Shown here piece after piece: positions 9,062 to 17,060 of a stretch of DNA of 64,000 nucleotides. Source of the stretch: Pseudotabrizicola alkalilacus. GTDB taxonomy: Bacteria > Pseudomonadota > Alphaproteobacteria > Rhodobacterales > Rhodobacteraceae. How positions within the stretch are numbered: position 1 is the stretch's first letter; every line of letters begins with the position of its first letter. The position numbers were made by a program, and so were the translations under genes. The notes beneath the pieces are model-generated. The model had not been told where the DNA came from, did not search any database, and was given only the letters and a program-made list of their open reading frames with translations. The stretch covers positions 62,001 to 126,000 of the forward strand of contig NZ_QWEY01000012.1 in NCBI RefSeq assembly GCF_003443995.1. Direction: 5' to 3'.

Positions 9062-11055
9062 GCCTGTCCCCCCAGCCCCAACCGGGCGCGGGCATTGCGG
9101 GCCGCCGCAGACAGCAGCCGGTCGGCAATGATGGCGATAAAGGCAATCGCCAGCCCCGCCACCAACCCGTTGCCGGGGTTGGCCTTGGTCAGCGCGATAT
9201 AGACATCCTGCCCCAGATCACGTGTGCCGACCAAAGCGGTGATCACCAGCATCGACAGCGCGAACATGATGGTCTGGTTCAGCCCCAGCAAGATCTCGGG
9301 CAGCGCCAACCGCAGGCGGATGCGGGTCAGGATCTGCCACGGCGTGCAGCCCATGGCGCGCCCCGCCTCGATCAGACGGGGGTCCACCGATTGCAGGCCC
9401 AGAACGGTGTAGCGAATGGCGGGCGCGATGGCATAGGCGACCACCGCGATCATCGCGGTGAAATCGCCGACCCGGAACAACATGACAATCGGCATCAGAT
9501 ACACAAAACTCGGCAGCGTCTGCGCGGTGTCGATCACAGCGCGCGTCACCGCCCACAGCCGGTCGCGCATGGCCACGGCGATGCCGACCGGCACCCCGAT
9601 GGCCATGGCAATCAGGGTCGAGATGCCGCAGAGATAGACCGTGATCATCGCCTTTTCCCACTGCCCGGTCGCGGCAATCAGGAACGACAGGCCCGCCGTC
9701 AGCAGCGCCAGCCGCCACCCGCCCAAGCGCCAGCCCGCGACGCCCAGCAGCAGCACCACCGCCAGCCAGGGCAGCCCCAGCATGAACCGTTTCACCGGCA
9801 CCAACAGCCAGACGAGGAAGAACGTCTTTACCGCCTCCAGCGTGTCGAAAAAGGTCACGTTGATCCATTGCACCGCCGACGCCCAGAACGGGCTGGTCGA
9901 AAGCCGGGCGGCATCGGGATAGGTCTGCACCGCCGGGATCAGCAGGCCGAAGACAAAGCCTGCTGCAATCATCGCCAGCGCCGCCGCCAGATACGGATGC
10001 CGCCGGATCACCCCGCCCGGCACCGCCGGAGCCGTGCCACGATGCGCCACCGCCTGACTGAAGCGGTCCAGCGCAATGGCCAGCGCCACGATCGCCAGTC
10101 CCGCCTCCAGTCCCGCGCCGAAATCGAGCCGGCGCAAGGCGTTCAGCACATCAAACCCCAGCCCCCCCGCGCCGATCATCGAGGCGATGATCACCATGTT
10201 CAGCGACAGCATGATCACCTGATTGACCCCCACCATCAACGGCTCGCGCGCCGAGGGGATCAGCACCCGCCACAGGGTCTGACGCGGGGTGCAGCCCACC
10301 ATGCGGGCCAGATCATGCGCCTCGTCCGGCACCCGCGACAGCGCCAGCGTGGTGATCCGGGTCATCGGCGGTGTGGCATAGATCAGCGTGGCAATCACCG
10401 CCGCCGTCGGGCCAAAGCCGAACAGGATCAGGATCGGCACCAGATAGGCAAACACCGGCATGGTCTGCATCAGGTCCAGCAACGGGCGCAAAGCACGTTC
10501 GAACCACGGATGCCGCCACGCCAGAATGCCGAACACCAGCCCCCCCGCAACCCCCAAGGGCACCGCCACGAGGATCGAAGCCAGCGTGACCATGGCGCTG
10601 TGCCACTGGCCAAACACCGCGATAAAGCCAAAGCAGGCCGCCATCAGCAGCGCCAGCCGCAGGCCCCCGGCCCAATGCCCCAGCACAGCCACCATGCCGA
10701 TGACCGCCACCCAAGACACCGGCGGCACATGCTGCACCATCACGCCGCCGGTCTGTTGCTGTACCCCGTTCGCCAGCAGCCCAAGCGCCAGCTGATACGG
10801 CTGATCGACCAAGGCCGCGATGGCCCGCGTCAGATCGGAAAACGCGACAGGGCCAAGGCTGGCATCCTTCACCAGCCAGGTGATCGCCGCCCCGATCCAG
10901 CGCGCAGCAGGGATCTGCCAGGCCTTCGGATAGTCAAAGGCCATTGGCAACAACGCCTGCCCCCAGACCCACAACGCCAGCGTCAGGGCCAGGGCCACAG
11001 CCCAAACCGCCCGGCCGCTCAACGGGTAGCCATGGGGCAACGCCAATGCCGTCAT
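9058..11055 (-). CDS. proW: Glycine betaine/proline-type ABC permease, tandem duplicated
   Basis: Permease of 665 residues with two complete ProW-like domains. Each has an EAA loop with the ProW pattern: EAHDLARMVGCTPRQTLWRV in the first half and EAGRAMGCTPWQILTRIRL in the second, both followed by a VNQ/LNQ-I-M segment. Most ProW/OpuAB proteins carry only one permease domain (~300-350 residues) and dimerise; here both halves are fused. It overlaps the ATPase gene by 4 bases upstream and the kinase by 4 downstream. Specificity for glycine betaine, choline or a related quaternary amine is inferred from family. Confidence 0.87.
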   Translation of the reverse strand: MTALALPHGYPLSGRAVWAVALALTLALWVWGQALLPMAFDYPKAWQIPAARWIGAAITWLVKDASLGPVAFSDLTRAIAALVDQPYQLALGLLANGVQQQTGGVMVQHVPPVSWVAVIGMVAVLGHWAGGLRLALLMAACFGFIAVFGQWHSAMVTLASILVAVPLGVAGGLVFGILAWRHPWFERALRPLLDLMQTMPVFAYLVPILILFGFGPTAAVIATLIYATPPMTRITTLALSRVPDEAHDLARMVGCTPRQTLWRVLIPSAREPLMVGVNQVIMLSLNMVIIASMIGAGGLGFDVLNALRRLDFGAGLEAGLAIVALAIALDRFSQAVAHRGTAPAVPGGVIRRHPYLAAALAMIAAGFVFGLLIPAVQTYPDAARLSTSPFWASAVQWINVTFFDTLEAVKTFFLVWLLVPVKRFMLGLPWLAVVLLLGVAGWRLGGWRLALLTAGLSFLIAATGQWEKAMITVYLCGISTLIAMAIGVPVGIAVAMRDRLWAVTRAVIDTAQTLPSFVYLMPIVMLFRVGDFTAMIAVVAYAIAPAIRYTVLGLQSVDPRLIEAGRAMGCTPWQILTRIRLRLALPEILLGLNQTIMFALSMLVITALVGTRDLGQDVYIALTKANPGNGLVAGLAIAFIAIIADRLLSAAARNARARLGLGGQA

Positions 11056-12068
11056 GCCTCACCCCCCAGCAACAGGCGGATGACATCCTCCCGTCGCACT
11101 GTGCCGATGGCGCGACCGTCTTCGGTCACGCCCACCTGTGCCGCGCCCGACAGAAACGACGGCCCGGCATCCGCCACGGTGGCTCGGGCGGGCAGGCGTG
11201 GCATGTCGCCCGGCACCGGGCCGGGGGTCATCAGCGAGGCCAGCCGCACCACCTTGGCCTTTGGCACCGCGCGGGTGAATTCGCGCACGTAATCGGTGGC
11301 CGGATTCAGCACCAGATCTTCGGGCGTGCCGATCTGCACCACCGCGCCATCCTTCATGATGGCGATGCGGTCGGCCAGCCGGATCGCTTCGTCAAAGTCA
11401 TGGGTGATGAAGACAATGGTTTTGTGCAGCCGCGACTGCAGCCGCATGAACTCGCCCTGCAACTCGCGCCGGATCAGCGGGTCCAGCGCCGAAAACGGCT
11501 CGTCCAGAAACCACAGTTCCGGCTCTGCCGCGAGCGACCGCGCAATGCCCACGCGCTGCTGCTGGCCGCCCGACAGCTGCCGGGGATAAGACGCCTCGCG
11601 TCCGGTCAGCCCGACCAGCGTGATCATCTCCAGCGCCCGCGCCTCCCGCGCGGATTGGGCCATCCCCTGCACCTCCAGCGGAAACGCCACGTTGTCGAGC
11701 ACGGTCATATGCGGCAGCAGCGCGAAATGCTGAAACACCATCCCCATCTTGTGCCGCCGGATCCGGGTCATCTCGGCCTCGGTCGCGGTCAGCAGGTTCT
11801 GGCCGTTGAACAGGATCTCGCCCGCCGTCGGCTCGATCAGCCGCGACAGGCAGCGTACCAGCGTCGATTTGCCAGACCCCGACAGCCCCATGATCACAAA
11901 GATCTCGCCCCGCCGCACCGACAGATCAACCGCCCGCACCGCAGGTATCAGCCCGAGTGCGGCCAGCCGCTCCGGGTCGTTGCGTGCCGCTGTCAGGTGG
12001 TCGGCGGCACGCGCGCCAAACACCTTCCAGACATTGCGACAGATCAGGGTATCGGGGCCGGTTGACAT
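11052..12068 (-). CDS. proV: Glycine betaine/proline-type ABC ATPase
   Basis: ATPase of 338 residues of the ProV/OpuAA family. It shows Walker A GLSGSGKST, signature [15 protein letters not shown], Walker B LWFLDEPFSALDP and the H-loop ITHDFDEAIR. A CBS-like tail follows: a VGVTEDGRAIGTV stretch near the C terminus, shorter than the two full CBS repeats of osmosensing OpuA. This suggests uptake for catabolism rather than osmotic gating, but that is inference. The start at 12068 is 10 bases after the proX stop; the longer frame starting at 12146 would run into proX. Confidence 0.87.
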   Translation of the reverse strand: MSTGPDTLICRNVWKVFGARAADHLTAARNDPERLAALGLIPAVRAVDLSVRRGEIFVIMGLSGSGKSTLVRCLSRLIEPTAGEILFNGQNLLTATEAEMTRIRRHKMGMVFQHFALLPHMTVLDNVAFPLEVQGMAQSAREARALEMITLVGLTGREASYPRQLSGGQQQRVGIARSLAAEPELWFLDEPFSALDPLIRRELQGEFMRLQSRLHKTIVFITHDFDEAIRLADRIAIMKDGAVVQIGTPEDLVLNPATDYVREFTRAVPKAKVVRLASLMTPGPVPGDMPRLPARATVADAGPSFLSGAAQVGVTEDGRAIGTVRREDVIRLLLGGEA

Positions 12069-12078
12069 GGGGGCAAGG

Positions 12079-13014
12079 CTACTTGGCGATCCAACCGCTC
12101 CACGTCGGCTCATTGGCGGTGATCCAGTCGGCGACCACGGCCTCAACCGTCTTGCCGTTCAGATCAACCTCGGTGATCATCGCGCCCATCTGGTCGTTGT
12201 CGATGGAAAAGGCGGAAATCGCCTTGTGCGCGCCCGGCCATTTGTCCTTGACCCCCGACCAGCCGACTTTCCAGATATCGCCAAACGGCTTGCCGCAGTC
12301 ATAGGCCGCGTCGGGGTTGCCGCCCCAGGCCGGGTCCGTATAGCAGGCGGCGTCATAGGTTGGAAATTCCACCCATTCCCCCTCATACTTGGCCGGAGCC
12401 CAGTGCGGGGCGTAGATCCACAACAAGACCGGAGCCTGCCGCTGATAAGCCGACTCCAGCTCGGCAAACAGCGCGGCATCGGTGCCGGCGTGGATCACCT
12501 CGAACGGCAGGTCCAGCGCCTCGATCCGCTCTTCGTCAAAGCCACCCCATGTCACCGGCCCGCCCAGATAGCGGCCTTTGGGGGCAGTTTCCGGGGTCGA
12601 AAACGCCTCTGCACAGGCGGGGTCTTTCAGGGCATTCCAGTCCGGCAGGCCGGGGCACTTTTCCTTCATATAGATCGGATACCACCACTCCTCCTTCGCC
12701 TGCATCCCGGTCGGGCCCAGCACCTCGACGCCGCCGGTGGCCGTGGCGGCATCCATCGCCTCGCGCCCGGTGGTTTCCCAGATTTCCATCGCCACATGCA
12801 GATCGCCGGTTTCCAGCCCGGCAAACTGGGCCAGATAGTCGGCCTGCACATATTCGACGTTGTAGCCACCCTTGCGCAGCACCTCGCCCATCAGCTGGGT
12901 GGTGATCAGCTGGCCGGTCCAGTCGTGCAGGGTCAATTTGATCGGGTCGGTTGAATCCTGCGCCATGGCGGTGGTGGCGCAGAGCATGGCGGCAAGGCTG
13001 AAGGTCAGGCGCAT
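12079..13014 (-). CDS. proX: Glycine betaine/choline-type periplasmic binding protein
   Basis: OpuAC-family binding protein of 311 residues with a signal peptide (MRLTFSLAAMLCATTAMA, cleavage near 19). The mature part contains aromatic-rich segments (EIWETTGRE, KEEWWYPIYMKEKCPGLPDW, LLWIYAPHW, VGWSGVKDKWPGAH) of the kind that form the cage for quaternary ammonium groups. A good ribosome-binding site (AGGGAGTG) precedes the ATG. It is first in the five-gene operon proX-proV-proW-kinase-flavoenzyme and is divergent from the DeoR-type regulator. Confidence 0.88.
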   Translation of the reverse strand: MRLTFSLAAMLCATTAMAQDSTDPIKLTLHDWTGQLITTQLMGEVLRKGGYNVEYVQADYLAQFAGLETGDLHVAMEIWETTGREAMDAATATGGVEVLGPTGMQAKEEWWYPIYMKEKCPGLPDWNALKDPACAEAFSTPETAPKGRYLGGPVTWGGFDEERIEALDLPFEVIHAGTDAALFAELESAYQRQAPVLLWIYAPHWAPAKYEGEWVEFPTYDAACYTDPAWGGNPDAAYDCGKPFGDIWKVGWSGVKDKWPGAHKAISAFSIDNDQMGAMITEVDLNGKTVEAVVADWITANEPTWSGWIAK

Positions 13015-13213
13015 CGGTCACTCCCTGGTGTGGAACGGGGCCGCGTCGGGCGCGGCCTGTGGGTCTGGTTCCGGGCGCTTGGGGCGCGAAAGCGGGCCTG
13101 CGCCTTCTGATCGTCTCCCGATTACCGCGCGTCACATAGGCAGCTGTCAACGAAAACTTGGGAAATATGTGGTTTCGATGACCGTTTGTTTGTCTTGTGG
13201 CAAAGAAGCGGGC

Positions 13214-13230
13214 AAGATACTTGGTATCTT
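13214..13230. promoter_or_regulatory. Palindromic operator candidate before the DeoR gene
   Basis: A perfect 7-base inverted repeat, AAGATAC-ttg-GTATCTT, 27 bases before the deoR-family ATG, in the 242-base divergent region shared with proX. DeoR-family repressors commonly bind inverted repeats in their own promoters, so autoregulation and control of the proX operon are reasonable. The symmetry is seen directly; the binding protein is inferred. Confidence 0.55.
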
Positions 13231-13256
13231 TACACGCCTCGACAGGACATCGCCCT

Positions 13257-14030
13257 ATGCTGACCCCACGACACGGCGCGATTCTCAAGTTGCTGGAGGA
13301 TCGCGGCCCGCTTTCGGTGACCGCCCTTGCCGACACGCTGGAGGTGTCCGCCGAGACCCTGCGGCGTGACGTGCGGGCGCTGGCCGATGCCGGGGCGGTG
13401 GTGCGGGTGCATGGCGCAGTCGGTCTGGCGGGCCAGATGGGCGAGGCGCCGTTTCACCGCCGCATGCGCGAAAATGCCGGACCAAAGCAGGCCATCGCGC
13501 GGGCGATGGCGGCGCAGATTGCCGATGGTGACTCGCTGATGCTGGACACCGGCACCACCACCAGCTTTCTCGCACGCGAACTGTTGGGCCATCGCCGCCT
13601 GACGGTGGTGACCAATTCATCCGACATCGCCCGCACGCTGGCCACGGTCAACGGCAACAGGGTGTTCATGGCAGGCGGCGAGTTGCGGGGCGATTCCGGG
13701 GCGTCGCTGGGCGCCTCGGCGCTGGAGTTCATCCGCGACTTTGCGGTTCAGCACGCGATCATCTCGGCGGGTGCTGTCGATGCCAGCGGCGTGATGGATT
13801 TCGACCTGCAAGAGGCGGAATTTGCCCGCGCCGTGCTGGCCTGTGGCGCGCGGCGGGTGGTGGTGACCGATGCCACGAAATTCGGACGGCGCGGCTTTAT
13901 CCGCGTCTCGGGCTTTGATCTGGTGGATGAGATCGTCACCGACTCCGCCCCGCCGCCGGATGTGGCAGCGGCCCTCGCCCGCTCTGAGACGCGGGTGCAG
14001 CTAGCAGCGGCGGATCACAACGGCCAGTGA
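13257..14030 (+). CDS. DeoR-family transcriptional regulator
   Basis: Repressor-type regulator of 257 residues. The start at the ATG gives the typical beginning MLTPRHGAILKLLEDRGPLS with a winged helix (LADTLEVSAETLRRDVRALA, about 22-41). The DeoR effector domain follows, with the sugar-phosphate-binding loop LDTGTTTSFLARELL near residues 96-110. An alternative GTG start at 13197 would place the palindrome inside the gene and is less likely. DeoR regulators usually sense phosphorylated metabolites, and the divergent proX operon encodes a kinase that could make such an effector. The 3' end overlaps the convergent methyltransferase by 30 bases. Confidence 0.85.
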   Translation: MLTPRHGAILKLLEDRGPLSVTALADTLEVSAETLRRDVRALADAGAVVRVHGAVGLAGQMGEAPFHRRMRENAGPKQAIARAMAAQIADGDSLMLDTGTTTSFLARELLGHRRLTVVTNSSDIARTLATVNGNRVFMAGGELRGDSGASLGASALEFIRDFAVQHAIISAGAVDASGVMDFDLQEAEFARAVLACGARRVVVTDATKFGRRGFIRVSGFDLVDEIVTDSAPPPDVAAALARSETRVQLAAADHNGQ

Positions 14031-14624
14031 CGGAATGGTGCCCGCCTCGCCGGGCATCGAGACGTAAGGCGCTGTGGTCTCCACCACGCGCACCCCCGCC
14101 ATGCTGTGCAGGGCTGTGGCAAACCCATCCTCCCACAGCGTCGTTTTCACGGTCAGCACCAGCGGCCCGCCGCTGCGGGTGATGCGGATCAGCTCCGGCA
14201 GCGCCTCGGCCCCGACATGGCCGGTGGTGAACACGCCGGTCGAGATCACCGCCGCAAACGCCCCATCGGCAAAGGGCAGCGGCTGACCCAGCGCCAGCTG
14301 ATGCAGCCGGGCATAGCTGCCCTTGGCGCGGGCGACGGCGAGCATCCCCGTCGACAGATCCAGCCCTTCGACCGGGGCAAAGCCCAGAATACCCAGCCAG
14401 TCGCCCAACAGCCCGGTCCCGCACCCGGCATCCAGCACCGGCCCCGCGCCGCGAGGGGCTTGGCGGGCGAGCAGGGCGCAGCCGATCGACGGGTGGCGAT
14501 AGCCTGCCGCCGCCATCTCGGCATCATAGCTGGCCGCCCATGCGTCATAGGCCGCGGCCACCTGTTCCGGGGCTTGCGCCTCGTAGACCTTGCCCAGATG
14601 GCCGTCGTGATGACCCGTGCTCAT
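14001..14624 (-). CDS. Class I SAM-dependent methyltransferase
   Basis: Small-molecule-type methyltransferase of 207 residues. SAM motif I VLDAGCGTG is at about 64-72, an acidic residue ends motif II (VEGLDLS), and motif III-like LPFADGAFAAVIS follows. The start MSTGHHDGHL at 14624 has an AGGAGAGT ribosome-binding site; the longer frame from 14675 adds sequence with no family character. The substrate is unknown. Its place between a betaine operon and a choline-kinase-like gene hints at amine metabolism but does not prove it. Confidence 0.75.
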   Translation of the reverse strand: MSTGHHDGHLGKVYEAQAPEQVAAAYDAWAASYDAEMAAAGYRHPSIGCALLARQAPRGAGPVLDAGCGTGLLGDWLGILGFAPVEGLDLSTGMLAVARAKGSYARLHQLALGQPLPFADGAFAAVISTGVFTTGHVGAEALPELIRITRSGGPLVLTVKTTLWEDGFATALHSMAGVRVVETTAPYVSMPGEAGTIPSLAVVIRRC

Positions 14625-14692
14625 GGTGGACTCTCCTGTCTTCCGGCGGCTAGCTTGGTCCAGACCGCAGGGCAAGGCAACGGGGGAACAGG

Positions 14693-15592
14693 ATGCCGGA
14701 TGACATCGCAGGCTTGATCGCGGAAATCCCGATGCTGGCCGGATGGAGCGGCCCGGCGCAGCGGCTGGGCGGGCTGACCAACCGGGTGTACCGCTTGGGC
14801 GAGGCGATCCTGCGGGTGCCGGGGGAGGGCACGGCAGATTACATCGACCGCACCGCCGAAGCCGTGGCGGCCGAGGCGGCAGCGCAGGCCGGGGTCAGCC
14901 CTGCCGTGCTGTATAACGATCCGGCCAGCGGCCTCATGGTCACTCGCTATGTCGCAGATACGGTCACGATGACGCCCAACGCCTTTCGTGCCCGCCCCGG
15001 CGCCCCCGCCCGTGCTGCGCTGGCCTTGCGGCAGTTGCACCAGTCGGGACAGGTCTTTGCCACCCGGTTCGAGCTGTTTGCCATGATCGACGACTATCTG
15101 CGCCTGCTGTCGGGGAAGGATGTGGCCCTGCCAGACGGCTACCATGCCGTGGTGCGCGAGGCCGAGGCGGTGCGCGCAGCCCTTGCCCGCACCCCGGTGC
15201 CGCTGGCGCCCTGCCATTGCGACCCCTTGTGCGAGAACTTTCTGGATACCGGGTCGCGGATGTGGATCGTCGATTGGGAATACGCCGGCATGAACGATCC
15301 GATGTGGGATCTGGGCGATCTGTCGGTCGAGGCGGGTTTTGACGAAGGCCAGGATGAGGCCCTGCTGGCCGCCTATTTCAATGGCCCCGCCCCACCACAG
15401 GACCAGGCGCGAATGGTGATCTACAAGGCGATGTGTGATCTGTTGTGGACCCTCTGGGGCCTGATTCAGCTGGCCAATCACAACCCCGCCGATGATTTTC
15501 AGGCCTATGCAGATGGCCGCTTTGCCCGCTGCCGGGCCTTGATGGCCACGCCCGGTTTTGCCCGCCATCTGGCCGTGTTGCAGGCATCCTGA
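14693..15592 (+). CDS. Choline-kinase-like phosphotransferase (second copy)
   Basis: Phosphotransferase of 299 residues in the choline/ethanolamine kinase family (LicA group). Motifs: GGLTNRVY (~26-33), catalytic HCDPLCENF (His175, Asp177, Asn182) and metal site IVDWEYAGMNDPMWDL (Asp194). The W-E-Y-A-G-x-N-D-P pattern is close to LicA-like choline kinases. It is a distant paralogue of the gene at 8180-9061 and is divergent from the methyltransferase with a 68-base spacer. Likely substrates are choline or a similar amino alcohol. Confidence 0.8.
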   Translation: MPDDIAGLIAEIPMLAGWSGPAQRLGGLTNRVYRLGEAILRVPGEGTADYIDRTAEAVAAEAAAQAGVSPAVLYNDPASGLMVTRYVADTVTMTPNAFRARPGAPARAALALRQLHQSGQVFATRFELFAMIDDYLRLLSGKDVALPDGYHAVVREAEAVRAALARTPVPLAPCHCDPLCENFLDTGSRMWIVDWEYAGMNDPMWDLGDLSVEAGFDEGQDEALLAAYFNGPAPPQDQARMVIYKAMCDLLWTLWGLIQLANHNPADDFQAYADGRFARCRALMATPGFARHLAVLQAS

Positions 15593-15601
15593 GGGGGTGT
15601 G

Positions 15602-15649
15602 GACTAAAAGTTTACTCAAATTATAAACTTTACGGGAAGTGTTTTAGTC
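15602..15649. promoter_or_regulatory. Nested inverted repeats before the imelysin operon (iron operator candidate)
   Basis: Two perfect 8-base inverted repeats overlap in an AT-rich patch within GC-rich DNA. The outer pair is GACTAAAA (15602-15609) with TTTTAGTC (15642-15649). The inner pair is AAAGTTTA (15607-15614) with TAAACTTT (15624-15631). The patch lies 63 bases before the imelysin ATG. Iron-linked genes in this group are usually controlled by Fur, Irr, RirA or IscR type regulators; which one binds here cannot be told. It may also contain the promoter. Confidence 0.5.
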
Positions 15650-15711
15650 AGGTATATCCTCTGCATCAGCCCGCCGCGTCGACGGGGCAGCCCTGATCAA
15701 AGGATTTACAG

Positions 15712-16983
15712 ATGAAACATATTCTTGCGGCCACAGCGCTGGGCACCGCCCTTGCCACCTCGTTCACAGCAACCTCTGCGCTTGCCGCCGACCCATCCGC
15801 CGTTGTGACGCATTATGCCGATCTGGCCGCTGCCAAATATGCCGACAGCCTGACAGCCGCCCAAAGCCTGCGCGCCGCCGTCGATGCGCTGATCGCCGCA
15901 CCCTCGCCCGAGACTCTGGCCGCCGCGCGATCCGCCTGGATCGACGCCCGCGTGCCCTATCAGCAGACCGAAGTGTTCCGCTTTGGCAATGCGATTGTCG
16001 ATGACTGGGAGGGCAAGGTGAACGCCTGGCCGCTGGATGAGGGCCTGATCGACTATGTTGATGCCGGTTCAGCGCAGAATGAGGAAAACAGCCTCGCCGT
16101 GCTCAACATCATCGCGACGCCGAAATTCACCCTCTCGGGCACCGAGATCGACGCGACCGCGATCACGCCAGCGCTGATTTCAGAAACCCTGCACGAGGCA
16201 GACGGGATCGAGGCCAATGTCGCCTCGGGCTATCACGCGATCGAATTCCTGCTCTGGGGGCAGGATCTGAACGGCACCGGCCCCGGCGCAGGCGACCGCC
16301 CCTATACCGATTTCGTGCAGGGCGATGCCTGCACCGGCGGCAATTGTGACCGCCGCGTTGCGTATCTGAAGGCCGCGACCGATCTGCTGATCTCGGACCT
16401 GGAATTCATGGCCGCCGCCTGGGCTGAGGGCGGAGAGGGGCGGGCAACCGTGACCGCCGATCCGCAGGCCGGTCTTCTGGCGATGCTGACCGGCATGGGC
16501 AGCCTGTCCTATGGCGAGCAGGCGGGCGAGCGGATGAAGCTGGGCCTGATGCTGAACGACCCCGAAGAAGAGCATGACTGCTTTTCCGACAACACCCACA
16601 ACAGCCACTATTACGACGGTCTGGGCATCCGCAACGTCTACCTTGGCAGTTACACCCGGCTGGACGGCACCGAACTGACCGGCCCGTCACTGTCCGATCT
16701 GGTGGCGGCACAGGATGCGGCAGTCGATACCCAGCTCAAGGCCGAACTCGACGCCTCGGTTGCGGCTTTGATGGCAATCAAGCAAGCTGCCGAATCCGGT
16801 TTCGCCTATGACCAGATGCTTGAAGCTGGCAACAAAGAGGGCGAGGCGCTGATCATGGGTGCGGTTGATGCGTTGGTGACGCAAACCGCGTCGATTGAGC
16901 GGGCGGTCACGACGCTGGGGCTGACAGAGATTGATTTCGAAGGCTCGGACAGTCTCGACAACCCATCCGCCGTCTTTCAGTGA
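15712..16983 (+). CDS. Imelysin-family (IcmP/EfeO-like) periplasmic protein
   Basis: Imelysin-family protein of 423 residues, exported by a signal peptide (cleavage near 26, TSALAADP). It holds the diagnostic GxHxxE motif as GYHAIEFLLWG (His175, Glu178) and a cysteine-bearing segment GDACTGGNCDRR. The family includes insulin-cleaving membrane protease IcmP and the EfeO/EfeM iron-uptake proteins. Peptidase activity is doubtful for most members, and an iron-binding role fits the context better. First gene of an operon with a di-heme cytochrome, a second imelysin and DUF1513. Ribosome-binding site AAAGGA. Confidence 0.87.
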   Translation: MKHILAATALGTALATSFTATSALAADPSAVVTHYADLAAAKYADSLTAAQSLRAAVDALIAAPSPETLAAARSAWIDARVPYQQTEVFRFGNAIVDDWEGKVNAWPLDEGLIDYVDAGSAQNEENSLAVLNIIATPKFTLSGTEIDATAITPALISETLHEADGIEANVASGYHAIEFLLWGQDLNGTGPGAGDRPYTDFVQGDACTGGNCDRRVAYLKAATDLLISDLEFMAAAWAEGGEGRATVTADPQAGLLAMLTGMGSLSYGEQAGERMKLGLMLNDPEEEHDCFSDNTHNSHYYDGLGIRNVYLGSYTRLDGTELTGPSLSDLVAAQDAAVDTQLKAELDASVAALMAIKQAAESGFAYDQMLEAGNKEGEALIMGAVDALVTQTASIERAVTTLGLTEIDFEGSDSLDNPSAVFQ

Positions 16984-17060
16984 GACAGGGTGTCGCAGAG
17001 ACAATAACTGATTGAAACAGTCGGATTATGAAGCGTAAAAGGGGACAAGAGGTATTGACC

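Noticed and set aside
9046-11292. A 748-codon plus-strand open frame opposite proW and proV
   Set aside because: Rich in Arg, Gln, His and Pro, with no family motifs; it mirrors the GC-rich codon pattern of the minus-strand permease with two clear EAA loops.
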